Of a stretch of 64,000 nt of DNA, positions 11,666 through 23,786 are shown in pieces. The position numbers and the translations under genes are program-made. How positions within the stretch are numbered: the stretch's first letter is position 1; the number at the start of each line of letters is the position of its first letter. This DNA comes from Pestalotiopsis fici W106-1. Taxonomy: Eukaryota > Ascomycota > Sordariomycetes > Amphisphaeriales > Sporocadaceae. The stretch spans positions 7,107,521 through 7,171,520 of the forward strand of contig NW_006917091.1 in assembly GCF_000516985.1 (NCBI RefSeq), read 5' to 3'. The notes under the pieces were generated by a model. The model saw only the letters and a list, made by a program, of their open reading frames with translations, was not told the DNA's origin and did no database searches.

Positions 11666-12695
11666 GCTTACGGCTCCCATGTGCGCAATCACAACACAGG
11701 CCGCAGGCTCAAGAGTCTTTCGGGGTGTTCAGCGTTGTCTTCCAAGGATATACACTAAGTACCCTCGGATGTCTATGGCCCCGTTTCAACACCTCACGAG
11801 ACATTACTTCCCGGATCTGCTTGGTTCTGCAGTTGGAGGCGACATACGTCGTGCTTGTACACGATGAATAAGCGGTATGGTAGGGAGGAGGCAGGATTGC
11901 AAAAGTCAAGGTTGTTTTGGTTTCTTTATTTTTCATGCCTGATAGATTCCCCGGCGGCATTCTGCCTTGTCAAATTTCTTCGCAACAGGCTCTACTTGAG
12001 AGAGACCCCAAACTTGGCAGCCCAGCTGTAGTTCGACAGTATTCGTCTTCAGACGATGGATTACACGACCGCTGTGCAGGTCGAATCCGCTTATATAACT
12101 TCCAAATTTGTATAAGGTGTTTTGATGGTCAACCCATGGTCCCCTGATTCTCAATAATGTGACAATGGTTTGAACATAACTCGCAAGCTGTGCTGCAATA
12201 TTCATAGATCCATCCATCTTGGTAAGTTCACGGACAAACGCAAACTTGAACAATCTTAGTGAGTGATTGAATAGTGCACGCAAGTTATGCAAGCCTTATT
12301 TCGTGGTTTGCTGTGCACTAAAATTCCTCATCACCCCAGATTTTTTTTGCTCTTCGCCCTTGGCAACGCGAGTGCACGGGCCAATTACGCCCCGCCACTC
12401 CACTGCGTTTTTCAGTCTTTCGCGCGTGACGGTGGATGTCGAAATTTTTGGAAAGCCCCTCTGAAACCTGAATGTTTCTGCACTATTCGTCACTGTCGTC
12501 CGCCCTCATCGCAATTAGGCCTTTGTGAGAGCACGCATCCTACAGGCCTACCTCTTTACGAATTATGTGCCATAATTCCTCGACATTCTTTTTCTGCATC
12601 TTGGACAAAGCATACCGTAGCAGCAGGTTTTGTCACGACACGTGATCGCAGTTGTGTCTAGGATCAAGGTGCCTGTTGAAGCGGCAACAGTCTCG
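11666..12695. other. Intergenic region hapC/RRN3
   Basis: This 1.03-kb stretch lies between two co-directional genes. It should include the hapC 3' UTR and the RRN3 promoter. A CCAAT pentamer occurs near 12379. No credible coding region was found. Confidence 0.45.
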
Positions 12696-14792
12696 ATGCC
12701 GACGCAGATGCAGGCCGCCGCCGCCACCGCTGCCACGGTCGCGCCCTTGTCTCGACAATCCTTCAAATTGAGCACTGGTCCGCTCAAACCCATTCTCAAA
12801 ACGTCCCCCTCCTTCAACGGCAAGCGGAAAGCCGCCGACGATGATAGCCTCCACAGCGACAGCACTATGGATGGTTCTCAGAGCCCACGCAAACGTCAGC
12901 GAGTCGAGTTCAACATGAATTTAGAGATACACGAGGTCGGCACGAGGTCCGTCGACGAGGTCAAAAAGGAGATACAGGACGCCCTCGACGGACACTCAAG
13001 AGGAGATGACGAGGAATACGATATCCTAAAGGAGACACTCTCGGGTAAACAACGACTCTACGAGGAGGAGTATGAAGACGATGACTCGGACCCATCACTT
13101 CCAGAGAAACGACGCCAAGAACTCAAAGTCTACATGGTTGCGCTCGCTAGCTTCATCCCACATCTAGGCAGGTCTGCCAACGGCCTTGTGAAGGAAGTCC
13201 TGAAATGTCAATGGCTCGGCCGTGATGAACAGTTTGTCCGAGTCTACACGCAATTCCTGGGAGCCCTCATTAGCGGTCAAGGCTCCTATCTTGAGCAGGT
13301 TCTGTTGTCTTTGGTAGAAAGGTTTTCCGACTCTCGATCATCCGCTTGGGCAGTGGATGGGTTTGCACCTGTTGCCAAGGAGCGCGTTCAAGAGCGCTTG
13401 CACCAGGCTCTACAATATCTACTCCGAGTTTTCCCCGCTGCTCAGTCGGTTCTTGGCCGTGTCATTGCAAAGAAATATCCTTTTGAGACAGAGTCAACCC
13501 GGATACATTTGGCATATGTAGAAAACCTCCTTCGACTACGAGAATATGCCCCACAGCTCAAGACGGAGATCATGGATCTTATCATCAGCCACCTGGTCCA
13601 AACCGATGTTCATATGCAAACGGATTTGGACGATCTGGACGACAACCTCACCGCCATGGTGGCTCTGGCCCTCAAATCCTCCCAAGCAGCAGCTGAGCTG
13701 CAAGGCGATGACGGCGATGAAAGCGATGCCGAGTCCGTTGTTAGTGACGAGGACGAGGACGAATATGCCAAGGTCAATGCCGTCAAGGAAAGCATCGAGA
13801 AGATGGACTTTATCATGCACCTGCTTTTTCGGCTTAATGAGCCACAGTACGCCGATCCTGAGTCTGACGAAGCTCTTGAATCCTTTAGCGACCTGCTGGC
13901 TGAGTTCTCGAACATCATCCTGCCTACGTACAAGTCGCGACACACTCAGTTCCTCGTGTTCCACATTGCACAAAAGTCCGAGCGATTGATGGATGCATTT
14001 TGCGGCACTTGCATTAACATTGCTTTCGAGTCGCAGCGGCCACTTGTGCTGCGTCAGGCAGCATGCGCATACTTGGCTAGTTTCGTGGCCCGAGGCGCTC
14101 ATGTCCCCGGCCACATTGTACGCACCATCTTTGAAGTCCTTGGCTATCATCTCGATCAGATGCGAACTCTTTATGAGGCATCCTGCCGTGGTCCGGATGT
14201 CCGACGATACGCAGCCTTTTATTCATTAACGCAGGCGTTGATGTATATCTTTTGTTTCAGATGGCGTGACCTGGTAGCATCTGTTCCAGAAGACGTCGAT
14301 GAGGACGACCCTTCTTCTTATCTCGACCAGGACATTGAGTGGATCGCAGACGTCAAGGATATTCTTAGGCGGAACATCTACTCGAGGCTAAATCCACTCA
14401 AAGTCTGTTCTCCAGGCATCGTGGACCAGTTTGCCCTGCTTGCGCACCGCTTCCGGTTCATGTATATCTATCCGCTGATCGAGGCTAACAAACGCCTCCG
14501 GCTGTCACAATTTGTCTCCACAGCATACGCAAACGGCGGCGCACTACGTGAATCTGGACTGGACTTGAGTGATGAGAGCTGGCAGAGACTGGACTCCTTC
14601 TTTCCATTTGACCCTTACCAACTACCCACGAGTAAACGTTGGGTAGATTCGGATTATCTACAGTGGCAGGATATTCCCGGACTCAATCCTGACGATTCGG
14701 AGGATGAGAGTGACGAGGAAGAGGAGGAAGTTCTTGACGAAGAGCTTGAGGAAGACACGGCAACAGACGATGAGACTGGTGCAGATAATTGA
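12696..14792 (+). CDS. RRN3: RNA polymerase I-specific initiation factor RRN3 (TIF-IA)
   Basis: RRN3 binds RNA polymerase I and makes it competent for rDNA initiation. The gene is a single exon of 698 aa starting at the first ATG in frame (MPTQMQ); the frame stays open upstream only through non-ATG codons. After a basic, Ser-rich leader with a nuclear-localisation-like RKRQRVEF, the HEAT-repeat RRN3 domain fills about residues 110-630. Family landmarks are VYMVALASFIPHLGRSANGL, YTQFLGALISGQGSYLEQVL, VLRQAACAYLASFVARGAHV and NPLKVCSPGIVDQFALLAHR. An acidic stretch (about 235-255 and again near 360-385) and a C-terminal Asp/Glu-rich tail are typical of this family. Confidence 0.96.
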   Translation: MPTQMQAAAATAATVAPLSRQSFKLSTGPLKPILKTSPSFNGKRKAADDDSLHSDSTMDGSQSPRKRQRVEFNMNLEIHEVGTRSVDEVKKEIQDALDGHSRGDDEEYDILKETLSGKQRLYEEEYEDDDSDPSLPEKRRQELKVYMVALASFIPHLGRSANGLVKEVLKCQWLGRDEQFVRVYTQFLGALISGQGSYLEQVLLSLVERFSDSRSSAWAVDGFAPVAKERVQERLHQALQYLLRVFPAAQSVLGRVIAKKYPFETESTRIHLAYVENLLRLREYAPQLKTEIMDLIISHLVQTDVHMQTDLDDLDDNLTAMVALALKSSQAAAELQGDDGDESDAESVVSDEDEDEYAKVNAVKESIEKMDFIMHLLFRLNEPQYADPESDEALESFSDLLAEFSNIILPTYKSRHTQFLVFHIAQKSERLMDAFCGTCINIAFESQRPLVLRQAACAYLASFVARGAHVPGHIVRTIFEVLGYHLDQMRTLYEASCRGPDVRRYAAFYSLTQALMYIFCFRWRDLVASVPEDVDEDDPSSYLDQDIEWIADVKDILRRNIYSRLNPLKVCSPGIVDQFALLAHRFRFMYIYPLIEANKRLRLSQFVSTAYANGGALRESGLDLSDESWQRLDSFFPFDPYQLPTSKRWVDSDYLQWQDIPGLNPDDSEDESDEEEEEVLDEELEEDTATDDETGADN

Positions 14793-15781
14793 TGAATTAA
14801 TGGTTTGGCATTTCCAGCGGCGTTTAGGCATGGCAAAAAGCGACTCGGCAAGTATTGGGGTCTTGTGACAAAAGGAAGCGAATTCATCGCACATTTGTTC
14901 AGCACCAGGCGTTCATGGACAGGTCTTTGCGCAATGCATTTTGGCATTACCAAAAGCATGCACAGTGAGCATTTTCATAGAAGACATAATTGATTTGGTA
15001 TCTTCACTCATTACTCACTGCATGAAGCGATCTCTCAGAGGGCTATATCAGGGCCCCCAGCAAGCCATCTCGCCATGGTACCAAGCACATGCCTTTCCCA
15101 CATATAATCACGCTACCACCCATAACTGTCGACATTGAATGGCGTTGATAATATTCCATTAGTCACCTGGAACCATTTGGAAGCAAAGGCTACCTGCCTA
15201 TGTAGTCAGCAATAAGAAAATAGCTACGTCCGTCCCACACGGGGCTGACCGTGCCGGCAGCTCATCCGGAGCTAAGCTGGCTACACACGTCATTGGTCGG
15301 ACGCTCGGGGCGACTCTCTGACCGCCTTCCCAAAACTTTATGATTGATTCCACATGTCGCCTGGATCATGCGGTTTTCTGCCCACGTTGTCCAACGGCTC
15401 ATGGGTTCCAGACTGCGGCGAGATGTAGTGACACAGGGGACCTGACTTGCAGCCTCGACCTAGAGAAAGAACCATTCTAGAAACAATTTTTTCTTTCTTC
15501 CTCGACAATTTCATCCTCCACCCCATCCTCTCTTGATACCCTCCTGCTACGTTAGCCTGGTCACGTTTCTTGGAACCCCATCTCAAAAAGATCGCGCCAA
15601 AGTCAAAGATACCATCTTGGAACCGTCCACAAGCCATTCTCAGCTGGGAAAACGGTACCCCGGCTACACGTGGCTCGACTAGGAGGGCCTGCGAACTATT
15701 ATCACCCCACCCCTGTCCATCAGTGCAATACCAGACGAGTCTTCCTTTGTACTTCTGCCGCAGTTGCCATCACGTCGGCTC
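14793..15781. other. Intergenic region RRN3/bZIP
   Basis: This stretch of about 1 kb holds no recognisable gene. It is pyrimidine-rich close to the bZIP start and probably contains that gene's 5' leader. Confidence 0.45.
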
Positions 15782-17666
15782 ATGATGGAGGTCTCTGCGG
15801 ACCTACCGCACGACACTCCTCCTGGCGATGGAGCCGATCCTGGTGGTCTCGAGGATCGACCTTCATTTGAGGACTTTTGGAAGCGCAACAAGGAGGCTCA
15901 TCAGGCCAAAACCGTTACTTTCCTCCCGAGCGCCGGTGTAGGTATGTAAGTCACTAGTCATACATTTCTTTTTCTTTCCGTTTTCCTTGGAGTATTTCCC
16001 ATCATGCCAAGACGACTCTCCCTTTTCACAACTGAACTACGGTTCGACTTCACAAATGTCAAGAAGGACAAACAAGGGACCACCCCAACAGCAAATCCCA
16101 TGTAGACAGGATGCCACAACAGACTATCACTTGAGGTGGACAGCTAGAAGCGCATGCGGTCAAGCGTGGGATTGAGAGCAGTCTCACCAGGAAGTACTCT
16201 CTTCACATCATCTTATGGACTGACAAAGTCTTTGAATCACATCTTGCCCCTTCGTACTGGTTCGGGTGTGTGGGGCTGGCTACTCCGTGGCCATCCTATC
16301 AAGACACTATCCTTATGTATCTCGCGTTATTTGCTCCCTCGGTATAAGACTTTTCCGCATGAATTCACTCTATATTTCTTATTCATTCTCATGTTAGAAA
16401 CGCTGCTGACAAAGGTCATCAGATTCCACGCAAAATGAAGTGACCGATAATGCAAAGTCGCGGGCGCAAGCCCGAAGGGCCCAAGTTAGGAAGGCCCAAA
16501 AACAACATCGCCAGCGCAAGGCAAACTACACCAAGGAGCTAGAGATGGACATTGCCCGTCTACGAGATATGATCGAGCAGACGGAGACCGATGCGAACGC
16601 TCTGAGGGCCGAGAACGAGACCATGAGGAAACAACTCTCCAAAAATGCTGTGGCGTCGGGGATGATGAACCTCGGCGCGCCTGTTCCAAGAGCACCAGTA
16701 CGGCTGCCGGCCCCAACAATCAGCCCCGAAATTCTGCCACCGGATCCGGTCTCAAAGGCCGAGGCGAATACTGGCACGGACGAGCCCGAGTACATACTCC
16801 GTATGGACATGAGTGACAGCACGCCGACATTCCGCGTATCGAGGTCACCCAGTCCAAGTCTGGGAAATAGGACACAAGACATGTTCTCGCCGACCTTCTC
16901 CGCGATGGAGATGACCCCGACCATGACCGTTGCCACAGCAAGCGTGTCTGACTTTGGCGCATCACCAGGGCCAGTGTCTAGCGCGCTAACAGAGGAACAG
17001 ACGGAGCTAGTCATCAACTTTATACTCTCGTGAGTTCCACTACATTTCTTGCCTATCCTACTATGCTCTTGTCCGGAATGCTTTACTTACGCACGAGACA
17101 ATGACTGTAGCCTTGAACACATTTGCTGGAACCACTTCGACCCGTCGCACTACAAACACTTATCATATGACCCGATGGACGCAGAGAATGGACACGCGTT
17201 GATGGCATCGTCGATTGCGCTTCAGCACGCAACGCCCGACATCTTTACGCGCATTGATGCGGTCAATGCCGTCATCAAGTCGAATCCTTCTTGCAACCCG
17301 GATACGCATGACATTGAATGGCAGTCCGTTGGCTTATCACTAGATTCTCTCTACGGCCTCGCCATGACCTTGAACCCTCCAGATCGTGAGCTTGCACCAG
17401 TACAGGCTTGGTTCGAGATTGTCCAGATTTACGGCCCTGACGTCGCACTTGACCGCCAGATCATCGAGGGCCTGACGCGAGGCTTCCGCGGCATGGTCCG
17501 TTGCCTCGACTTTGGTGCCGTCATTCAGAGAGAAGTCTTTGACAATATTGTCGACACCGTCGTCAAGTCGAGGTTCGAGGGTCTAACGTTGGGGGTCAGT
17601 CTGGGCACCAACTTGAGCCTAGAGCCTGACATTGAGGACGCAGAACGGATCGAAGAGGTTACATGA
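15782..17666 (+). CDS. Fungal bZIP transcription factor with C-terminal domain
   Basis: Exons 15782-15941, 16423-17029 and 17111-17666 join in frame to 440 aa. Exon 1 encodes an acidic leader (DRPSFEDFWKRNKEAHQ). Exon 2 opens with the basic region, about residues 64-90, including RRAQVRKAQKQHRQRKANY, followed by a heptad-rich leucine-zipper helix to about residue 125. The basic region matches the fungal group with HRQRKANY in place of the classical NxxAAxxCR box. The middle is Pro/Ser-rich. The C-terminal 190 residues (LEHICWNHFDPSHY, then DAENGHALMASSIALQH) form a conserved alpha-helical region seen in related bZIPs, but no function is known to me. Intron 1 is unusually long (481 nt), so an extra exon or alternative start inside it cannot be excluded. 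Confidence 0.85.
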
Positions 17667-18661
17667 GGCCGAACGTGTGAGCTTGAAAGGCGTCTCTGTA
17701 AAGCTAGGTATTTTTTATTCATTCCAACACCATTTGAAAATATGGTCCTAAAGTCGCGCCTAAAGTCACAGAGTTTCCTTTGATCTCTAATGCTAAGCGC
17801 GGACAACACGCGTGCAGACCATTTTAGTAGCCTAGGTCCCTACATAACATTGAAACTACCTGTAGTTTGATACAGGCAGACGCTTCAGAAAGGAGGTATT
17901 CCAATATACTTTTTTTACACCATCTACATGTCTAAGATGCCGCAAAATCTCCAGCTAATTAATCAACTACGCTCGGTCTCTTGTTGTCTTTGTAGGCTTT
18001 TAGTTCCTCCTGCAATAAGTATCTCGTGTAACCAACCAGCCCACGTGTATTGTTTTGCAATTCGGTGTTATTTAGACCATCGACCTCCCCACAATGTCCC
18101 CCCCTGCCCCCGCATTGCGGCGATATTTCTCCCCTATGGCAATTGAACTCACAGCGCCCCTCCCTACTAGCCGCGTGGGAAAATGGCGGGGTCCTATCGC
18201 CGACTTGAACTACCTACATACAGCTTTCTTCGGTCCCAAAATAACAGCCGAGTCGGATGCAAGACCAAAGACTTACCTTGGGTATTTGCTTGAAAAGATC
18301 AGCTGAGACTCGTAACAATCGTTCGATATACCTCGTCTCTTTCAATACTCTTCCCAAAGCCTTGACAGCGATTGCAGCAGCGGCATTGTCCAGTGTACAG
18401 GCCTCACATTGTCCCGCTCGGTGGATATATCGGACGGCTTCCCGCCCACCTCGGAGCTCATTCTCTCAACAAAGTATACCTACCAACTTGCTCGGAATTT
18501 CCGGCGGCAGTGTCCTAGCTCAAAGGTTTCCAGCCGACTGATTGACTACTAGTCGTTCAATCTCATGAGCTAGATTACCTTGCTTCATTCATTGACTGTC
18601 GCTCCAAACATTACCTGACGGCTACAACACTTCAACTCTTGTTCAATCAAATCCTCAAAAA
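17667..18661. other. Intergenic region bZIP/DUF3500 gene
   Basis: A stretch of about 1 kb has no supported gene. It should hold the bZIP 3' UTR on the left and the promoter of the DUF3500 gene on the right. Confidence 0.45.
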
Positions 18662-19957
18662 ATGGCCAGCATTGACCTGTCAAAGTCGTTTCGGGAATAT
18701 CTTCCTGACCTCAATACACCGCGGTTTCAGCGTATCGCAGAGTGCGACGCCTACAGCCATGCCGCGGAGCTAATCGACCACCAGCGACCCCCATGGCTGT
18801 ACGGCCTGGTTTCTCTTTGGTTCGATCTTCTCAAGGAGCCGTATCGTGGTGTCACGACAGACGGCAACCCACGAAAAGATCTCTTCAAACTCCGCGATGA
18901 GGGTGTACCAATCGCAGACATTGTCAAAGTTACGGAAAATGTAATTGCTCAGCTCAATGACCAGCAAAAGGCCAAGACGCTGCTGCACGTTGACAGTGAA
19001 AAGTGGCGGACATGGTCAAACCCCGAGTTCTTGCTGTCTGACAAGGGCATCAGGCTGGATGAGATTACCCCTGAGCTGCGCGAAGCAGTCCTCAAGGTCC
19101 TCGAGGCCACCTTGAGCCCCGAAGGCTACGAAAAGGCGCTCGGCGCCATGCGAGTGAACCACTTTCTGGGAGAGCTCGTCAAGGCCCCCAAGGTCATGAA
19201 CGAGTACTCTTACAACTTTTGCCTTTTTGGAAAGCCCTCTGTCGATGCGCCCTGGGGCTACAGCTTCTACGGCCACCATCTATGCCTATCGGTATTCTTC
19301 TATGGACCGCAAATCATAATCTCCCCGTGGTTCACGGGTGCAGAGCCCAACTTGATTGACGAGGGTCCTTACAAGGGCACGCGAATCCTCTACGAGGAGG
19401 ACAAGCTTGGTCTCCAGCTCATGCAGAGTCTGAGCCCAGAACTGCAAAAGAGGGCCCAAACGTACGAGAAGATGAAGGATGACAAGATGCCCAAGGGACG
19501 CTGGAACCACGACGATCAGCGCCACTTGCTCGGTGCTTATAGAGATAACCGCATCGTCCCGTACGAGGGCATCGTGGTGGCGGATCTCTCTGCGCAGCAA
19601 CAAGACTTGGTGCTCGGCATCTTGGAGCAATACCTCTTGTACCTGCCCGCCCAGTCCCGAAAGCTCAAGCTGCAAGACTGCAAGGACTGGTTCCACGAGA
19701 CGTATTTCTCTTGGATCGGAGGGTTCGCCGACCAAGATTCGTTTTACTTTCGGATTCAGAGCCCAGTCATTGTAGTGGAGTTTGACCACCACAGCGGTGT
19801 TTTCTTGTCAAACACTGAACCAAAGAGATTCCACATCCACACGCTTTTGCGCACGCCCAACAAGGGTGACTATGGTATGGCCTTGAGGGAGCTGAGGAGA
19901 GATGGTGCAGACATCACCAAGGGCGAGATCAACCAGAACTGGGTATGGGAAGGGTAG
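18662..19957 (+). CDS. DUF3500 family protein
   Basis: An intronless gene of 431 aa starts at an ATG preceded by AAAA. The protein matches the DUF3500 family, found in fungi and bacteria and of unknown function. Family-like features are WGYSFYGHHLCLSVFFYG followed by IISPWFTGAEP, then GTRILYEEDKLGLQLMQSLS, and near the C-terminus IQSPVIVVEFDHHSGVFLSN followed by HIHTLLRTPNKGDYG. Several conserved His and Asp residues (GHH, EFDHH, HIH) suggest a metal site or catalytic role, but that is inference. No signal peptide or membrane segment is seen, so it is probably cytosolic. Confidence 0.88.
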   Translation: MASIDLSKSFREYLPDLNTPRFQRIAECDAYSHAAELIDHQRPPWLYGLVSLWFDLLKEPYRGVTTDGNPRKDLFKLRDEGVPIADIVKVTENVIAQLNDQQKAKTLLHVDSEKWRTWSNPEFLLSDKGIRLDEITPELREAVLKVLEATLSPEGYEKALGAMRVNHFLGELVKAPKVMNEYSYNFCLFGKPSVDAPWGYSFYGHHLCLSVFFYGPQIIISPWFTGAEPNLIDEGPYKGTRILYEEDKLGLQLMQSLSPELQKRAQTYEKMKDDKMPKGRWNHDDQRHLLGAYRDNRIVPYEGIVVADLSAQQQDLVLGILEQYLLYLPAQSRKLKLQDCKDWFHETYFSWIGGFADQDSFYFRIQSPVIVVEFDHHSGVFLSNTEPKRFHIHTLLRTPNKGDYGMALRELRRDGADITKGEINQNWVWEG

Positions 19958-20228
19958 CATATAAGTTATATAAAGATGAATAGTTAAATTTGATTGAAAT
20001 CAATTGGATGATTACTTGTCATTTCTTTCATTTTGTTTATCAACCGCGTACGAACTTGCTCAACTTGACCTCGAAAATAGCATGGTCCATTGATAAATTT
20101 AACATTAGGATTTTAATCTACAGTTGCGGTCGCCTAGCAGCCGTCTGTCCCTTTTCAAGGTGTCATGATGGTGCATATCCCGACTCCCAAATGATTCATC
20201 ACGAGTACAAGGCGCACTCCTCGCTATT

Positions 20229-21796
20229 CTAGGCGCAGGACTTTGGATACTGAAGGGCTCTCTTCAGAGCGCTCTGGAAAGTCGTGCCATTGATCGAATA
20301 GACAAAGTTGACTTCGCGGAGATCCTGCTGGCTGGGGACCAATGCCTCTTGGTAGGCCCAAATATTTCCATAGGTTGGGCTGTAGTAGGACGTATCGACA
20401 TTGACGTAGACTGCAAGTAAGGGAAAAAAAAAAGGTTGAATCAGCGACGTGTCTTGTATGCATATGTTACTGTTTCATTCGTAACTTACATGAGGTCTGG
20501 TTGAGCACAGAGTCAGGCTCGAGCAATGTCAGCAACGTTGCCTCATCCCAGAACGGCAAGTCGGGATAAGCGGCGGCCGAGTTGACAACAGTGCATGGGT
20601 TGACAACTTCAGCAATCTCGGCAATGTATTCTGGTGTAGGGAACAAGTCGAGCGCATTGGCTGCGTTGGCTACAAGGGCTGTTGTGTGTCGTGGTCAGCA
20701 GTGGTGTATTTGCACAAACGGCTTGATATCTACCTACTAATGTTTGGGAAATCCGCAGTAAGGGCGATCTTGGTAGCTTCAGGATCGGCCTTGAAGTTGA
20801 ACTAAAATTTTGTTAGAAATAGGCTAGAATATTAGAAGTATGAAACCTACATCGGTGTTGATATCGGCCTGGAGTGTGCTTCCGCTCGTCATCAAGAGGT
20901 TGGTATCGGCAAAACCGCCCATGATCCATAGAGCCTTTGTGTTCTTGGCAAACTCCGAGTCCATGCGCACAGCCATGGCAATGTTTGTCAGGGCGCCGGC
21001 AGAGAAGATGGTGACCTCGCCAGGATATTTGCGGACTTGCTCAACCATCCATGCCGCAGCCAAGTCTCCTGCAAGCGTGGTATTGGGGTAGCCCTCAATG
21101 AAAGCCTCCTTGACGATGCGGCGCGGGTCGCCGCTTGTAGGATCCGAGCCAAGAGCCTCGGCCGTGTCGTTTTGCGGCTTGAACTGTATTGTGGGAAAAG
21201 GGAAGTGTTAGCAGCCCGAGGCTTGCGATAGTCCCGTATGGCACCATATGATGATATAGGACATGCTTGTATTCCCTACTTACCACTCCTTCCCAAGCGA
21301 GGGGGCCCATAATGGTCTCATAGCTCTGCATCAGCTTTGGTGTCATGAGCAGCGGATAGTCCGAGCCCTTGTGTACTGGAATACACGAGAGGTTGCCAAT
21401 CTCGAGGAGGGCAAGGGCATGCATGCTGCATTGCAGTGCCCAGGAGTTGGAGGTGTCGCCAATCAATCCGAGGACATCCCAACCATAGTCAAGAGCCACT
21501 GTGATAGGAAAATTAGCCTTGTACTAGGTCTATCACAGCCGAGTCACAGGTATAGATGGCCCATGAAACGCTCTGGATGGACCAATACATCCAAAGCCGA
21601 GCAATGACGGGCAACCTGGGCCGCCAAGGGTACACTTACTCAAGAATTGCGTCGCAGCGCCCGAATTCCAGTCATTGTCCATGATGATCTTCGGGCCGCC
21701 GGGGTTGACGGCTCCAGCCCGGTCGGTCCTGGCAGCCGTGCCGCCGCAAGATGCGACGACACTACTGGTGAGAGCAAGCAGAATCGAGAGTCTCAT
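20229..21796 (-). CDS. Secreted inosine/uridine-preferring nucleoside hydrolase-like protein
   Basis: Six exons (21796-21640, 21498-21284, 21183-20851, 20801-20738, 20678-20490, 20410-20229) join in frame to 379 aa. The N-terminus MRLSILLALTSSVVASCGG is a signal peptide, so the protein is probably secreted and may salvage external nucleosides. Features of the family are KIIMDNDWNSGA near residue 40, ALDYGWDVLGLIGDTSNSWA, EVTIFSAGALTNIAMAVR, ALWIMGGFADTN and DINTDFNFKADPEAT. The classical N-terminal calcium motif DxDxGxDD is changed to DNDWNSGA, as in a fungal subfamily I recognise only by its general look. Substrate is therefore uncertain. Confidence 0.85.
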
Positions 21797-23786
21797 TGTG
21801 TTGGATTATTGGCGATGAAGATTTAGGACTTGTTACAATTTCCTTGCGCACTTTCGTGACCCTTATATCTCAATCTCATGATTGCGTCTTATCTCTCCAT
21901 GATGCTGTCACAGCGAACAGTGGATATCATGAGTCCGATAGGTTGGCTTGGCTCGATCTAGCGTCGTCGTCTCCCATGTCCAGTAAGCTTCATGGTGATG
22001 CAAAATTGCACAGTTTTCGTTGATCCCATTATCCGATCCAGTGCCGGACTTGGGGGCAACCCCAGGACAGGCCCACGATATCCCTGGTGTATCCTCCTAC
22101 GATGCGCCCTTGCACTTGCGGCGATGAAGCCTTTCCACGCATAGCTTGGGAGGCCGGTTTACTTGGCAGTTGACATGGCGGGCTGAAATGGATAAGGAAT
22201 TGTGAATAATTCTAGAACGTCACGATAATGAAGGGCGGCTGCTGGCAGATTGATGGTGAATTGTCTGGGTTGACAATTGCGCTTGTTTATCGTCGGCACA
22301 ATGTTCCCCTTGTCTTGCCGATAGCATCCCTGGATAAGACCGTTCTACTATTCCATAGTGAGATCATCGTTTTTAGGTGATCTCCGTTCTCCGGCAGCAC
22401 GCATTCAAAGGTCCACTTTTCTATATCTCTGTAAATGCGCCACGATCTGGCTGCGCGAACGATTAGTTATGAGCGGTGAAAGGCTAGATTCTGAATAATA
22501 GACAGTGAATGCTGCAAGGGTCCTTTGTTGCTGTGAGTTTTGTTCTCATACTTCAAACAGTTTGCAGATGCACTTTATTGCTGTATGAACCACAAGTATC
22601 GATATACGTTTTCAGGATAGGTAAGTATTTTACCTGCTAGGTGCGTTGGTGGGGGATTCGCCGCTAGTTCTATACGAATTAAAACATGTATTAACAATGT
22701 ATGTGATATTTCGATATCACTGATTTCATGATGTAAATGCTCTTCGGTGTCATGGTAATCAAGTAATCTTGAAGAAGAAGAACAGTTTCAGGACGTAGTT
22801 TTTACCGAATTGCAACTTGATCTCTGGTAGCAGTTGCTGGACAAGTTAGGATGAGGACAAGGCCATGTGTTGTGCACACTGCACTGCGGGTGTATACTCC
22901 AGATTTTCGCACACAAATCCCAACGGCATGAGTTCCTCTAGATAACTACAAATACCAAAGTGCGTTGAGTACATAAAAGCGAAATTAATGCACTATTCAA
23001 ACTGAGAACCACAGCCCAAGTCATGTGTTATGTTTTCAGACCGTGGAATTCCTCTTTGGCTGAAATGTTTCTTAGCAGTCAACTCGGAGCTTGTAAATAC
23101 GTGTTTGTAACGCTAGATTATTATGTACTTATTTACCCTATAAAACGACTGAAAATATAAGGGACCATGAAATATTGAATACATAGGATCTGTAAGGTTC
23201 TGCACAAAATCTATGCAGTTAATACTGCTGCACAAAGCTATAGATTTAGCCAGGATAAAGAAATTTGGAAAGTTTTACTAAGCTGGGAGCCTCTTAGCGG
23301 AGTACGCTGCAAAAGACCCCAGTGCATTTCTGACCATAATCCCAACTTACTGCGCTATCGTGGTAGTCTTATTACAACATAGGTCGTTTTGGAGTTGTAC
23401 AGAATATGAAGCCCAGTCCAGTGATATGCATTTGCTGAAAAATACGAGCAGGCTGCAAGCTTGAAACTTGAAAATGCCAACAGCCAACCACTGTTGTTGC
23501 ATGTGCGCTGAAATGCATGAACACGAATCAGCTGGCGCCACGCATACATGTATGTGTAGGTATGTTATGCAACGAACATACAACATCTGCGATTGGCGTA
23601 TAATTTGTGGCTTAGCATTCAAGTGCTCTCGCAGCCTGCTGTGCAAGGTAATACATTACTCTCTTCCCTAGGGTCTGCAGTCAGATCTTCTCTAGGCTAC
23701 CTCTCCAATTCTCCACCATTCGGTGCCTTCAGTGATGAGATCACTGACTGAAGCCGTCCCGCAATCAATCACGGGCTATTGTCACT
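21797..23786. other. 2-kb AT-rich stretch without recognisable genes, left of the NACHT gene
   Basis: Only short frames occur here, none with recognisable content. The part from about 22,500 to 23,350 is visibly AT-rich, with many TATA and ATTA runs. It could be a decayed mobile element or RIP-affected DNA, but no terminal repeats or transposase remnants were identified. Confidence 0.45.

Noticed and set aside
12630..12695. Upstream extension of RRN3
   Set aside because: The frame is open, but its first codon is TTG; the first ATG is at 12696.
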